NCBI GenBank assembly: GCA_900291925.1
Contig: UWYS01000013.1
Coordinates: forward strand, 186,001 to 250,000
Reading direction: 5' to 3'
Length of the DNA stretch: 64,000 nucleotides
DNA from: Thecaphora thlaspeos
Lineage: Eukaryota > Basidiomycota > Ustilaginomycetes > Urocystidales > Glomosporiaceae
Shown: positions 19,735 through 30,381 of the stretch, piece by piece
Numbering within the stretch: position 1 is the first letter of the stretch
How the letters are laid out: every line of letters starts with the position of its first letter
Made by a program: the position numbers and the translations under genes
The notes under the pieces: generated by a model
Seen by the model: only the letters and a program-made list of their open reading frames with translations
Told to the model about the DNA's origin: nothing
The model's database searches: none

Positions 19735-21842
19735 GGAGGATGAGGCGTTGCAATGACGTTGGAGTGGTGTATCCTCGACGAGCTTCGAGCTTTGGGCGAG
19801 CAAGCGAGCGTGGGTGCCTGCGTTCCATGTAAGAAGCTGCAATTCAATCTACCCGGCACGTTGCCGACGCAAGCCCGTCGTGTCGAGAGTGATCCTCACT
19901 ATGTAGAAGGCTGGCCAGTCAGAGCATAACGCGAAAGTCTTAAATGCCATGGTGGCTGTGCTCTCTCCTATGTCGACGATTGCCTTTGTACAGGCTGTCG
20001 GAGGGGCTCGGGCGAGTTGGTCACAACCTTCACACGCTCGTCACCCCTCTGTCTTCCTGTTTGCTAGGATAGAAGGAGGCGATCGAAAGGAGCTACCACC
20101 TTAGTTTGTCTGCCATCCTGTTTCTCGAGCTCTTTGAGACGCGCGAGGTCTAAGTGTAAGAAGTAGGTGGCTAAGTGGTGGCACCATAGCTCTGCTGTTA
20201 GGCTTGCTTGATGTACATCTGTGGGCGACGATTCGACTGCGAGATGGACCGTGGGCCAAAAAGGGGTAAGGCGTCCAATACCAACTCAGCCCGCTGGCAT
20301 CTGCAGCCATATTTGCTGCAGCAGGGGTGCTCCGCACGTCGAGCCGCCGTTGCCCCAGCTGTGGTGTCGTTTGGTTAGGGGTTTTTTTCTTTTTCTTTTT
20401 CTTTAAGACTCTCTTTGCGGGCGGCCGCGGTCGAGACCGGGGGTCAAGGCGGCCGCCCAGCAGGCGCTGGTGAGGCTTAAATTTGTGGCTGGGCTGCCAG
20501 GCGCAAGGCAGGTGGGAGGCTAGGGCCAGAGGGGGCCTAGGAAAAGAACGGTTGGTTGGTTGTCGCGCCTGCGCCTCTGCGAGAAAAGAAGCCAAACCGA
20601 GGGTCCTCCTACCGTTTGGCCTTTTGACACATGCCGCCGGCGCTTGCCATCGAGAAGTGCTTCGCCACGCCACGCCACGCCACGCCACGCCACGCCTCCG
20701 CCCGCCCCAGGCCACCTCCGAACCACCATCACCGCACACCACGCCAACCGCCACCTACAATCTACCGCCCACCTACACCTCCTCCTCATCCTCCGTCCCC
20801 GGCCTCCATCACAGCATCGAGGAGCCCTGCATTCGACCTTTTCCCTTTGCTTCGCCCCCATACCTCGCGACCACCTTTTCTCCTTCGTCCCGCCCCGGAG
20901 GCTGCTGACCTTCTGCTTCGTTACGACCTCCACCCCTAGCTCCAACAAGCGGTGGGCCAATCACTGCTTCTTACCGCATTCGCCACTTGTCTCTGGACGC
21001 CGCCGCCGCCGCTGCTGCCGGTGCCGCCGCCACACATCAGCTGCTCTCATCTGGCTCGATCGCGCCGGCCGAGACTTCCTTGGCGTGACAGCTCCCCGCT
21101 GTGCCTTCCTTCTCCAGCATCCCCGTCGCTCGTCCCTCTGTCATTGCGCTTCGTCCCGTTCACCTCCGTCAACGGACACCGAGATTACTTGCAGCCACCA
21201 TCATTCCGTTGCGGCCAGCTCCCCGACCATTTTGCAACTCGACCCGACTCAAGTCCCCCTCTGAACCGCCTTTGCACCACCAGTGCCGCTTCGATTCGCC
21301 TTCGACCGGACCAGCGCTCCAGAACCTTCCCCATTCGTCGTCAACATCGTTCCCCCTCGGTCATCCCGTCACTGTCTTTGTTGACCCATCTTTCTGACCT
21401 CGTCCCATGGGCACGGCCCCGGCGAGTCTTGCTGCGATCTCGAGGTTCTCCTACACAGCGACCCGCACCGCCGCCTTCTACTCGACTCGATTCGAATTCG
21501 TCCGTTTCTCTGCAGCTTGCTTGCCAACCCGCCTCTGTCCCTTGCTCGCCCCCTCCCTCCTTCCACCGTAGAGGCTCGTTCGTTTAAAAGGTTCGCCCTC
21601 TACTCGCACGTCTTTGGCATACGAGGTTCTTGCATAGCCCTACATCTCTCAACGCAACGTCCGGTCCCCTCTTCCACATCTCTCCACACGTCACGACCAC
21701 CAGCAGCAGCCGAACGACGGGTCGAATCCGCTTTCCACCCGTGCCCCTCCCCGATACAGCCACCAACTTGCTGACGACCAGCGCAGGCGTTGTACTTTCT
21801 TCGGAGCTACAACACCTCTCTGCTACCTCCCCCCTCTCTGGG
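19735..21842. other. 2.1 kb intergenic region upstream of the F-box/JmjC gene
   Basis: No supportable gene is seen. The left half holds the 3' flank of the M18 gene and a T-rich run near 20371-20404. A pentamer array of CCACG units lies at about 20663-20696. From about 20700 to 21840 the plus strand is cytosine/thymine-rich, as in other leaders of this window, and is probably promoter and leader of the downstream gene. Confidence 0.5.
20663..20696 (+). repeat. Pentanucleotide microsatellite (CCACG units)
   Basis: About six perfect tandem copies of a CCACG-type pentamer lie in non-coding DNA upstream of the F-box/JmjC gene. Confidence 0.9.
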
Positions 21843-24512
21843 ATGTCGGCCGCCGCTGCACCAGAGATAGAGATGCATGGTGAGACCGGTGGTGCCGACG
21901 CCGCCGCTGCCGTCGCTGCTGACTCGACCCGTTCGCTTGCGCCCGGTGGCGTAGGTGAAGCCGGTAGCAGCAGCGTCGCGCGCGACGAAGCGGTTATCGC
22001 TACTGGAGCCGAGGCCGTCGTCGCAGCAGCCGCTCAGCTAGTGGCAGCGGCCAGCGGCGAAGAGGCTCCTGCGGCTGCTGCCGTCATCTCCACTCCTCGG
22101 CCCACTCGCATCGAGACGTTCGACGGATTCGACTCTCGCTGGGACGCCCTCACGCTCGCCTCGCCTGGATTTCTGTCGCTAAAGAGGCTGGCCGCCAACG
22201 CAGCAGCCGTCGACGCCGACTCGAGCGGGTCCGGCTCGGCGACGGACTGCTCTTCGTCCCTGCCGTCTACTGAGCCGTCGACCACGCCCTCCGAGTCGTC
22301 GGCGAGCAACGACAACCACAAGCGGCTCAAGGTCGCCCCGCGCCGCTCCAAGAAGTCGAAGCACCTACAGTTGCCGCATCCGCTGGGCGTAAAGCCGCTC
22401 GGCAACGCTTTCCTCGTGCCGTCCGGGCAGAACAGCCGCCCTGGATCGCTCGGCAGCCTGGCCTCTCTCGATGACGACCTCATCGTCCATATTCTCGGCC
22501 TCTTAGCCGACGCCGACGTCATCTCGCTCGCCCGCCTCGAGGGGACGAGTCGCGGTCTGTATGCGTTCGTCAACTCGGTCAACGCCATCTGGCGCGACTG
22601 CTTCCTCCAGCGCTTCGAGGGTCGGCTGAAGAAGTGGTGCGGCAGCTGGAAGCGGACGTACATATGGCATTACAAGCTCGACCGGCTGGTGCACGACGGG
22701 CAGCAGTTCAACGATGTCCTGGATGGCTCCAGTCTGACGCTGCTCGAGCCGCCGAGCACGCTCGTCCGGACCCCCTACCTATTCTCCGACACCCTCTTTC
22801 ACCCGTTCCGCCTCTCGCTGACGCCGCTCGACCACTACCTCTCGGTCGAGGCAGCCCACATCCCGATCTCCCACATCGACGTGAGCAAGCCGGGCGCCGT
22901 CGCGCGGTTCCGCGATCAGCACGCCGAGGCCAACGTGCCCGCCATCATCGAGGGCGCGATGTCGCTCAAGGACTGGCCCTGTCGCGAGTGGACGCTCGAG
23001 ACGCTGGCAGCGCGCTGGCCGAACCGATTCTTTCAGTGCGAGGCTGTCCGGTGCCGGCTGCCCACGTATCTCAGCTATGCCAAGAGCATGGACGCTCTCT
23101 GCAAGCAGGCGCAGAAGGACAACGAAGGTGATGATGGGAATGGTGATGAAGGCGGCAGCGGTGATGCAGGCGGCAAGACGAGCGCCAGCGAAGAGCGGCG
23201 CAGCAAGTCGTGCTTGCCGCTCAGCACGCCCGGCCACGACGGGTCCAGCGACCAGAAGCAGCTTCACGTCCCGTTGGCAATGGCGTCTGCGGCAAGGGCC
23301 CCGAGCCTAGACCGCAGCAGCTCATCCTCGCTTCACAGCGGCGGCAGCAACCTGTCCGACGATGCTGAGGCGTCGTTCAACCCTCATGCCATCCCGGACG
23401 AGTCGCCCTTCTACCTGTTCGACGCCGCCTTCGCCGATGATCCTCACGTCTCGCTCGAGTGGCGCGTTCCCAAGATTTTTCATCAAACCTCAGCCGAGGT
23501 ACCCGACCTCTTCGGACACACGGCTGGCGTCCGCTCGGATCTGTTTTCGCTCCTCGGCCCGCTCCGCCCCGATCACCGCTGGATCGTTGCCGGTCCCGCG
23601 CGAAGCGGCAGCGGCTGGCACAAGGATCCCAACGGGACCGCCGCCTGGAACGCCGTCCTGACGGGACGCAAGGCTTGGATGATGCTGCCGCCCCACGCAA
23701 CCCCGCCCGGCGTCTACGTCAGCGACGACGAGGCCGAGGTCACGGCGCCGCTGAGCATCGCCGAGTGGCTGATCGGCTTCGCTCACGAAACGCGCCGGAC
23801 GTACGGCCCCTCTGCGGCGCGTCCTGAGGACCGCGTGCTGCTGGAAGGCGTGTGCGAGGCGGGCGAGGTTCTCTACGTCCCCAGTGGATGGTGGCACCTC
23901 GTCGTCAACCTCGAGGAGTCGGTCGCTTTGACGCAGAACTTTGTCTCGCCGCCCGAGCTGGGCATCGTGCTTGACTTTATGAAGAACAGGGCCGACCAGC
24001 TCTCTGGTTTCAAGAAGCAGTCGAGCGGCGGCGCGAGGCCGGCGGTCACTGGCGATATGAACAGCAAAGAGGTCGAAGAGGTGGAAGAGTGCGAGGACGG
24101 CGCAGGGTTTGGCGTGTACGAGCTCTTTTGCGACCGTCTGGGCAAGTTTGACCGCAAGCTGCTCTCCAACGGCCTCGAAAAGATGGCGGCGATCGAGGCG
24201 AAGCGGGAGAGGGGTCACGGCGCGATGGGCCGTACTTGCTTGCGCATCGTGCGCGGCAAGGGCGATGGCGATGCAGCGATGGCATCTGGTGGCGATCGAG
24301 GGGAGACGTGGTGGGACAAACTCCGAAAGCAGCGAAGTGCTCCGGGCGGCCCCGATGCGGCAAGCGCCGCCGAGGCGGACAAGCAGGGCGAAGGCCCGAC
24401 GCCGACCAGCGCTGCACCTCTCGGCGGCGATGAGGCAGGCACGACGAGCTTCGGGACATTCTTGTTCGGGGCGCAGCTCGACGCAGAGGAGCTGGAGGCA
24501 GTGCCGTGGTAA
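21843..24512 (+). CDS. F-box and JmjC domain protein (JMJD6-like 2-oxoglutarate oxygenase)
   Basis: A single exon encodes about 889 residues. After an Ala/Ser-rich N-terminus, an F-box-like block lies near 203-280 (LASLDDDLIVHILGLL, then WRDCFLQRFEG). A JMJD6-type cupin follows at about 330-720, interrupted by a Ser-rich, low-complexity insert (about 420-510). Iron-binding residues are visible: HKD near residue 592 and the distal His in GWWHLVVN near 682. The GSGWHKDPNGTAAWN block closely matches the JMJD6 family. These enzymes hydroxylate or demethylate proteins using Fe(II) and 2-oxoglutarate. The F-box would couple it to an SCF ubiquitin ligase. I chose ATG 21843 (MSAAAAPE) because the 71 codons upstream look like pyrimidine-rich leader. 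F-box plus JmjC is a known combination in plants and other eukaryotes. The substrate is unknown. Confidence 0.88.
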   Translation: MSAAAAPEIEMHGETGGADAAAAVAADSTRSLAPGGVGEAGSSSVARDEAVIATGAEAVVAAAAQLVAAASGEEAPAAAAVISTPRPTRIETFDGFDSRWDALTLASPGFLSLKRLAANAAAVDADSSGSGSATDCSSSLPSTEPSTTPSESSASNDNHKRLKVAPRRSKKSKHLQLPHPLGVKPLGNAFLVPSGQNSRPGSLGSLASLDDDLIVHILGLLADADVISLARLEGTSRGLYAFVNSVNAIWRDCFLQRFEGRLKKWCGSWKRTYIWHYKLDRLVHDGQQFNDVLDGSSLTLLEPPSTLVRTPYLFSDTLFHPFRLSLTPLDHYLSVEAAHIPISHIDVSKPGAVARFRDQHAEANVPAIIEGAMSLKDWPCREWTLETLAARWPNRFFQCEAVRCRLPTYLSYAKSMDALCKQAQKDNEGDDGNGDEGGSGDAGGKTSASEERRSKSCLPLSTPGHDGSSDQKQLHVPLAMASAARAPSLDRSSSSSLHSGGSNLSDDAEASFNPHAIPDESPFYLFDAAFADDPHVSLEWRVPKIFHQTSAEVPDLFGHTAGVRSDLFSLLGPLRPDHRWIVAGPARSGSGWHKDPNGTAAWNAVLTGRKAWMMLPPHATPPGVYVSDDEAEVTAPLSIAEWLIGFAHETRRTYGPSAARPEDRVLLEGVCEAGEVLYVPSGWWHLVVNLEESVALTQNFVSPPELGIVLDFMKNRADQLSGFKKQSSGGARPAVTGDMNSKEVEEVEECEDGAGFGVYELFCDRLGKFDRKLLSNGLEKMAAIEAKRERGHGAMGRTCLRIVRGKGDGDAAMASGGDRGETWWDKLRKQRSAPGGPDAASAAEADKQGEGPTPTSAAPLGGDEAGTTSFGTFLFGAQLDAEELEAVPW

Positions 24513-25135
24513 TCACCTACCGTCCCACACAGCGGCGGTGGGAAACACGGCGCCCAAAGTACGCATCTTCCCTTTGTCAAGGAACCCCTCAAGCCACAAT
24601 TCCCTTGGCCCGACTCGACATTTGCCGCAACCATTCCCTCTCGCCCTCACTCTCGCACTCTCTCGCCTCGGCGATCCGTACTGGCCCTTTGGAAACTCGT
24701 ATCGACATCATTCACGGGCCCCGGTGATTGCCGGCTGTTTTTATAGGGATTCTATGCCAAGTCTCTGTCACGGATCGTTGAATCCATCCAAATCTCGCCT
24801 CGCCTATCTCACTCTCTCTCGCTCGGCCTGGTTGTGCATGGTGTGGCGGCCTAGTGGCTCGGCATGGGCGCAGTGGAGCGCGCGATGCCTAGAGAGAAAG
24901 AAGGGCGAAAGAGACCAACACCTTGGCCTATCGGCACGGCGTGGCGTGTTGGATTTTCGCTGTTTGTCGCCGCCTGTCTCTCTCTCTCTCTCTCCGTGTC
25001 CTTCCTCCTGCCCACAACGATACTCACCTGCTCCTTCCCCCTCACTTGCCTTTCTTTCTATCCTCTCTTCAACCTCCCCTGGTCACCTCCGCCTTCGAAA
25101 GCAATACACGCATACATTTCACATCGACGCCGACC
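24513..25135. promoter_or_regulatory. Intergenic and leader region upstream of Kap114
   Basis: The spacer between two plus-strand genes contains a TCTC tract (about 24975-24994) and a cytosine/thymine-rich stretch up to the Kap114 start codon. Regulatory function is inferred from position only. Confidence 0.45.
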
Positions 25136-28100
25136 ATGGCCGAGCAGCAGCTGACGGCGCTCCTCGAGGCCACCCTCTCCCCGGACAATGCTGCCCGTGC
25201 ACAGGCCGAGCAGCAGCTCCTCGCCATCCAGGCGCCCGCCAGCGATCCACAGGGCCAGATGGGTCTCGCCCTCACCAGCCTCCTGCTCGATGCCGCCCTC
25301 CCACTCCACCTCCGCCAGTCGGCGGGAATCGCGCTACGCAAGTTCATCACCACCAGGTGGTCGCCCTACTTTGACCCTTTTCGCGGCTCGCCTGCCGTCG
25401 AGGCCGAGGTAAAGCATCAGATCCGCCAGCGCCTCCTCCAGGCGCTCGCAGATCCGCAGCGCAGGGTCCGCCTCGCCACCTCCTACGCCATCTCTACCAT
25501 AGCAGGTCCAGACTACCCGGACCAGTACCCGCAGCTGCTACCCTGCCTTCAACATCTCCTCCAGCAAGGCGATCCCGACGCAATTCACGGCGCCATGACG
25601 CTGCTCTGCGAGTTTGTCAAGGTCGAGATGGACGAGGTGCAGCTGATGCAGGTGGCCAAGGAGATCCTCCCGACCCTCGAACGCGTGCTCGCTGACGAGC
25701 AGCGCCACACTCCACACATTCGCGCACGCTGCATCCTCGTCTTCCGGCAGTGCCTCACCACCCTCTTCATGGTCAAGGAGAGCTTCCCAGACGTCGTTAA
25801 GCAGGCCGCGCAGGACCTTCTTCCCCGCTGGATCGGCGCCATGCAGTCCCTCCTCGCCCGCGATGCGGCGGCGGAGCTGCAGGCGGGCGGTGACAAAGGC
25901 TGGGAGACGCTCTCGCTTCGCAACGAGATCTTCAAGACGCTCAAGGTGGCCGCCATGTTCCGGGCCCAGTTCAAGGCACACGTCGAAGGCCTCATCCGCC
26001 TCTCGCTCGCCAACCTGGCGTCGCTGCTGCCGACATTCACACAGGTCTACCTTTCCTCGACCTCCAACGTCACGCCGCCGCCGAGCGAAGAGGGCGACGA
26101 CGATGTCTCGGTCGACCTCCCGTCGCTCGCCTACTCGGTGCTAGACTTTATCGCCGAGGCATCGCGTGGCGACCGCTGCCGTAACATCTTCCTCAGCGGC
26201 GGCAGCGGCGGCGAAGGCGCCGAGACCGAGGCCCTCTCCCAGTTGGTCGCGCTGCTGCTCGTTTACGTCGACATGACAACCGAGGACGAGGACAACTGGG
26301 CCAGCGACGCCAACGCCTTCATCGCCGATGAGGACGACGAGACGCTAGCATACAGCCTGCGCATCGCCACCGCCGACCTGCTTGGTACGCTGATCGAAGA
26401 CTACCCGAGCCCCGCCCTCCGCTGCCTCGGTCGCGAGGTCGAGCGGCGCGTGCAGCAGGGCAACGAAAGCAAGGCGCGCCACGAGCCGGACTGGTGGAAG
26501 GCGCAGGAGGGCGTGCTGACGGCCATCGGCAACAACGCCGACGCCATCACCGAGATCCTTGACGCGCAGAGCGGCGGGAGCAGCGGAGGCAAGGGCCCGG
26601 CCAGTCTCGACATCGAGGCCATCTTCAGCACCGTCGTCCTACCCAACGTCGGCGGGTCCGATACGCCGCCGTTCCTCCAGGGACGCGGCTTCGTGTTTGC
26701 CTCGCAGTTTGCCTCTACGCTGCCGCCGGAGCTGGCGATGCAATTCCTCGAGGCAGCCGTCAACGCCATCGACTCGGACAACGCCAGCCTGCCCGTTAAG
26801 ATCTCGGCGGTGCGGACTGTGAAGAACTTCTTCCGCCACCTGCCGAGCAAGACAGCCTCGTCGTTTGCCGGGCGCATCGTGCGACAGCTGGGTCCGCTGC
26901 TGGGCCAGGCCTCCGAGGACACGCTGGTGCTCATCGTCGAGACGATCCAGGCTGTCGTGGTCGAGGACGAGGAGGCGGCGCAGTCGGCCGAGGGCCCGCT
27001 GCCGGCCTTCGTCGAGCCGGCGGTGATCGGCTCGATCGTTCAGGCGGCGCTCCAGGTGTGGGCGCCGAACGCGCGCGACGTCATCCTGCTGAGCGTCGTC
27101 TCTGACCTGCTCGAGTCGCTGGCGGGCTCGAAGCAGGAGGGCGTCTCGGCCGTCGTCGTGCAGAGCAGCATGCCGTCGCTCGCGGCGGCCATCGGATCCG
27201 GGCTGTCGGATGGCGGCGACGATGGCGAACCCTCGGCGCTGGCCGAGACGGCCGTCGAGCTGGCCAAGAGCGTCCTCGACGGTGCGGAAGCGGTGGCGCT
27301 GCGCGGGGTGGTCAGCATCCTGTGTCCCAACCTGCTGCGCGTGCTGCAGACGTGCGAGGATCGAGACGTCCAGCAGAACGGCATCGAATGCCTGACCGTG
27401 CTGGTGCGCAAGTGCGCACCGGAGCTCCTCCGCTGGCAGCCTCAGCAGACCGGTGGCGGAGCGGCTCCATCGTCGACAGTTGAGTCGATTCTTCAAGTCG
27501 TCGCACGCCAGCTCGCACCGACGGACTCGTCGGAATCGGGCGGACTGGCGATTGGTGACCTGGTGATCGCCCTGCTCCGCAAGGCTGGGGACCAGATCGA
27601 CCCTGTCCTCCCACAGCTGGTCGATGCGATGGTACAGCGTCTCTCGACTGCACAGACAGCCACCTTCTGTCAATCTCTGATCCTCCCCGTCGCCTTTCTC
27701 ATGCACGGCGACTCGACGCAGGCGAAGGAGGTCATGGACCTTCTCGAAGGTATCCACGTCCAAGCCTCTCGCACCGACGCGACGGAAGGGATGACAACAG
27801 GTAACGGCCTGGAGGTTCTCTTGGTTAAATGGGCAGAAAACGCCGAGACGTTCCAAGGATTCTGGCAACAACGCATCAGCGGCATGGCATTATGCAACGT
27901 CATCACCTCACAACGTCCGGTACTGTCACGCATCACGGTGAAAGGCGACATGATACCAGATACGAGCAACATCATCCGAACCCGATCTCGAGCAAAGACG
28001 ATGCCACATCGATACACTTCCATCTCGCTCGTTGCGAAACTGGTCAAGATATTGATCAAAGACTGGACGGGAGCTACGAGGGGACCACCTGATTCAACCT

Positions 28101-28480
28101 CTCGCTCGACCGGTGGTGTCGGCGAAACGGGAACCAAAACACCAGAGACAGACGACGAAGATGGTGAATGGGACGACGACAAACCGCACGCACTCGGTGG
28201 TAGAAGTGGTCAAGATCTGTCGTTTCTATCCGACATCTTGGGTCCAGGTGGTATCGAAGCTCTCGATGGAGAAGATCAGCACGATTTTTGGAACCTTAAT
28301 GTCTCGGAAAAGGATCCAGAGATGCTCAAGGATCCCGTCTACAATATGGACTTCAAGGGTCATCTGGAGGCCTTCTTCAAGACGTTGAGTCAGAGACAGG
28401 ACGAAACGTTACAAGGGGTATACGCGACGTTGAATCAAGAGGAGAGGAAATGGGTCGCTTTGGCCGTCGCTGGACGTTGA
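25136..28480 (+). CDS. KAP114: Importin-beta family karyopherin, importin-9/Kap114
   Basis: Kap114/importin-9 carries histones H2A-H2B, TBP and other cargo into the nucleus. A single exon encodes 1114 residues, close to the family norm of about 1000-1050. The importin-beta N-terminal domain fills about 1-100 (AEQQLLAIQ, LRQSAGIALRKFI). HEAT repeats follow throughout, including AIHGAMTLLCEF. The C-terminus contains the acidic loop (DDEDGEWDDD, about 1010-1020) that family members use to contact basic cargo, and the closing YNMDFKGHLEAFF segment. ATG 25136 (CGACCATGG) has strong context and is preceded by a pyrimidine-rich leader. An in-frame ATG at 24923 is not preferred because it encodes leader-like sequence. 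From about 27.76 kb onward the codons are much less GC-ending than in the rest of the gene. The gene converges on the U1A/U2B'' gene with 306 bp between stops. Confidence 0.93.
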   Translation: MAEQQLTALLEATLSPDNAARAQAEQQLLAIQAPASDPQGQMGLALTSLLLDAALPLHLRQSAGIALRKFITTRWSPYFDPFRGSPAVEAEVKHQIRQRLLQALADPQRRVRLATSYAISTIAGPDYPDQYPQLLPCLQHLLQQGDPDAIHGAMTLLCEFVKVEMDEVQLMQVAKEILPTLERVLADEQRHTPHIRARCILVFRQCLTTLFMVKESFPDVVKQAAQDLLPRWIGAMQSLLARDAAAELQAGGDKGWETLSLRNEIFKTLKVAAMFRAQFKAHVEGLIRLSLANLASLLPTFTQVYLSSTSNVTPPPSEEGDDDVSVDLPSLAYSVLDFIAEASRGDRCRNIFLSGGSGGEGAETEALSQLVALLLVYVDMTTEDEDNWASDANAFIADEDDETLAYSLRIATADLLGTLIEDYPSPALRCLGREVERRVQQGNESKARHEPDWWKAQEGVLTAIGNNADAITEILDAQSGGSSGGKGPASLDIEAIFSTVVLPNVGGSDTPPFLQGRGFVFASQFASTLPPELAMQFLEAAVNAIDSDNASLPVKISAVRTVKNFFRHLPSKTASSFAGRIVRQLGPLLGQASEDTLVLIVETIQAVVVEDEEAAQSAEGPLPAFVEPAVIGSIVQAALQVWAPNARDVILLSVVSDLLESLAGSKQEGVSAVVVQSSMPSLAAAIGSGLSDGGDDGEPSALAETAVELAKSVLDGAEAVALRGVVSILCPNLLRVLQTCEDRDVQQNGIECLTVLVRKCAPELLRWQPQQTGGGAAPSSTVESILQVVARQLAPTDSSESGGLAIGDLVIALLRKAGDQIDPVLPQLVDAMVQRLSTAQTATFCQSLILPVAFLMHGDSTQAKEVMDLLEGIHVQASRTDATEGMTTGNGLEVLLVKWAENAETFQGFWQQRISGMALCNVITSQRPVLSRITVKGDMIPDTSNIIRTRSRAKTMPHRYTSISLVAKLVKILIKDWTGATRGPPDSTSRSTGGVGETGTKTPETDDEDGEWDDDKPHALGGRSGQDLSFLSDILGPGGIEALDGEDQHDFWNLNVSEKDPEMLKDPVYNMDFKGHLEAFFKTLSQRQDETLQGVYATLNQEERKWVALAVAGR

Positions 28481-28786
28481 AAGGATACGGTGGTTTTCAA
28501 AGGGAGAATGCATATGGCGAGCAGGATGTTTATGACTTTGTTCGCAATGAATGACAAGCAAGATGAACTCCCCGCCCTGGAGTGCGAGACCAGTCTGCTA
28601 GTGTACAGAGCGCAAAGGCAAGGCTGTCGATGCCGATGACAAGACCGGTGCGACCAGAGGAGAGGCAAGAGGAAGAGAACCGGATTCGCCCCGTGCAATG
28701 CGAATCCATCGGGAGGTGTGTAGCACCCTTCTGTATGTAGGAGCCTGGCTGAGGCTCGCATTCGAGAGCGGGAAACGAGGTCGTGA
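28481..28786. other. Convergent 3' intergenic region
   Basis: The 306-bp spacer between the stop codons of Kap114 (+) and the U1A/U2B'' gene (-) must contain both 3' ends. It is less GC-rich than the genes. No canonical AATAAA was seen. Confidence 0.5.
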
Positions 28787-29987
28787 TCATGCTCGTGCAA
28801 ACGTGATCTGCGTCGCCGCCGCCGAGTCAGGAGAAAGAGGACAGATTTCCGATGTCAGACGCTTGTTCGCATGGGCAGCGGGAATGGGGAAGGAGGGAGA
28901 ATGGCGCGGCCACACTCGCACCCACCTTGAGCTTGTCGCCCGCTCCAAAGTTGTATCCGTTGAGAGCGCTGCGAGCCGCGACGCTCGATGCGATGTCGGC
29001 GTACTCGACAAAGGCAATCGACGCCTTGCCTGGAATCGTCTGGACGTCGGTGTAGCCCGTGTAGCTGCGAAAGACCGGCAGGGAGGGACGGACGAGGATT
29101 TGCCGTCAGTCAAAGCGATCGCACGGATGAGAAAGGAGAGCGGGCGGGAAGGAGGGTAGCGACATACCTGGAGAAGAGGGACTCGAGCTCTCCCTTGCCG
29201 ACGCCGTCGGGGATGTTATGCAGGAAAAGGGTCTTGTTTGGAGGCAGGTATTCGTCGGGCATCTCTTGGCCGGGACGCCGAGCGTTGGATGGACCGGCGG
29301 CGGCGGGGTCGGTCGTCTCGTCGAGCTCGCCAGCAGTAGCTGAGTGGCGGCAGGTAGAGAGACGCGAGACGGCGGGAGAATGGTCAAGGTCAGCATGCTT
29401 GATCTGGCGGAGAGGGATCGCGCTGAGAAAGAACAAGACGCACCTTTCTTTGCTCGGATCTTCTTTTCAAGTTCCTTTCTCCTGAGCGGGTTGTTGCGTC
29501 TGGAAATCGTCTTCCTCTCGAGGCGTGCCTGCTTGTGCTGCTTGAACTCGTCGGTCTGGTCGTTGTCGTCGTTCTCCTTGAGCACAACGGCATCGCTCTT
29601 TGTCTTTGCGAACGAGACGTGGATGGGTTTGCCGTAGAGGGGGAAGCTGTTGACCTCTCGCCTGGCCCTGTCTGCGATCTTTTCGTCCTCGAGTGCGACA
29701 AAGGCCTGTCCGCGCATGCGGAAGTTGTCGTGTGCGACGACGGAGACGACGTTGCCGTAAATGGTAAAGAGGTTCTGGAGGGTCTCCTTGAGGATGGGTA
29801 TCTTTACCTTTTCGTTGAGGTTGTTGATGTAGAGGGTCTTGTTGGCGTCTGGGGGCAGCGGGTGCGAGTTGTCGGTGTCGCCGGGTAGCTGTTGTTGCGA
29901 TTGCTGTTGTGTGCCGTCGCGCATGTCGATGTCTTGAGAAGGGTGCGCAGGCGGAGGTGCGGCGGTTGCCGAGGGTATCGTGGACAT
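28787..29987 (-). CDS. U1A/U2B''-type spliceosomal RNA-binding protein (two RRMs)
   Basis: Proteins of this family bind stem-loops of U1 or U2 snRNA. Fungi often have a single member, and in U2 it acts with U2A'. Four exons on the complement, join(28787-28807, 28926-29064, 29168-29339, 29444-29987), give about 291 residues. RRM1 lies near 50-135, with RNP2-like TLYINNLNEKV and RNP1-like RGQAFVAL. A basic linker follows, then RRM2 in the C-terminal third (KTLFLHNIPD, ASIAFVEYAD). The last exon encodes only ITFARA and the stop, matching the family's ISFAKK-type ending, which supports the exon calls. I chose ATG 29987 rather than an in-frame ATG at 30260 because the longer form is simple-sequence leader. 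Whether it serves U1, U2 or both cannot be told from sequence. Confidence 0.93.
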
Positions 29988-30381
29988 GGCTGCGAGAGTA
30001 TGGTGCGGTGTGTGTGAGAGAGGGAGTTGGTGGAGGAGGAAGAGAGGGTGAGGGGAGGGCAGAGCGACGCCTGGCCTGGCTAGCGTGCCTCGTGCGTGCG
30101 TGCGTGCCTGCGTGCGTGCCTGCCTGCCTGCCTGCCTCGACGTGGGCGCGCGGGACTCGGAGAGCCAAGTTTTTGGAACAGCGTGCAGCGCGCGGGCCTT
30201 AAGGCAGGGGCTTTCGCTCCCTCTCCCTCTCTCTTTCGCTCCCTTTCCCCTCCCTTTCACTCTCCCTCTCCCTCTCTCTCTCTCTGCACGCCTAGGGGGC
30301 CCTCACAAGCCCCGCTCTCGCCACGAGCAGAGCCCACCCGCTGTCCCGCAACACAGAACAACCTAGCCAAACTCAAGTACC
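29988..30381. promoter_or_regulatory. Bidirectional promoter between the U1A/U2B'' gene and Bdp1
   Basis: Only 394 bp separate the two divergent start codons. The left part carries a tetranucleotide array (TGCG and TGCC units, about 30091-30137). The right part is a long pyrimidine tract on the plus strand (about 30211-30286) leading into Bdp1. No TATA box is evident. Sharing of control elements is inferred from spacing. Confidence 0.6.
30091..30137 (+). repeat. Tetranucleotide microsatellite (TGCG/TGCC units)
   Basis: About eleven tandem four-base units, first mostly TGCG and then TGCC, lie in the bidirectional promoter about 105 bp upstream of the snRNP-protein start codon. Confidence 0.9.

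Noticed and set aside
18625..19842. 405-codon minus-strand frame opposite the M18 peptidase
   Set aside because: It is antisense to a confidently identified gene and shows no domain of its own.
20101..20754. 217-codon minus-strand frame in the intergenic region
   Set aside because: It is compositionally simple (Arg/Pro/Lys runs from microsatellite and T-rich DNA) and has no start context or homology.
21630..21842. Earlier in-frame ATG for the F-box/JmjC protein
   Set aside because: The 71 codons before 21843 look like leader sequence with no conserved residues. The ATG at 21843 fits better.
26639..27871. 410-codon minus-strand frame opposite Kap114
   Set aside because: It is Arg/Leu-rich shadow sequence with no family resemblance. 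The sense strand is a clear karyopherin.
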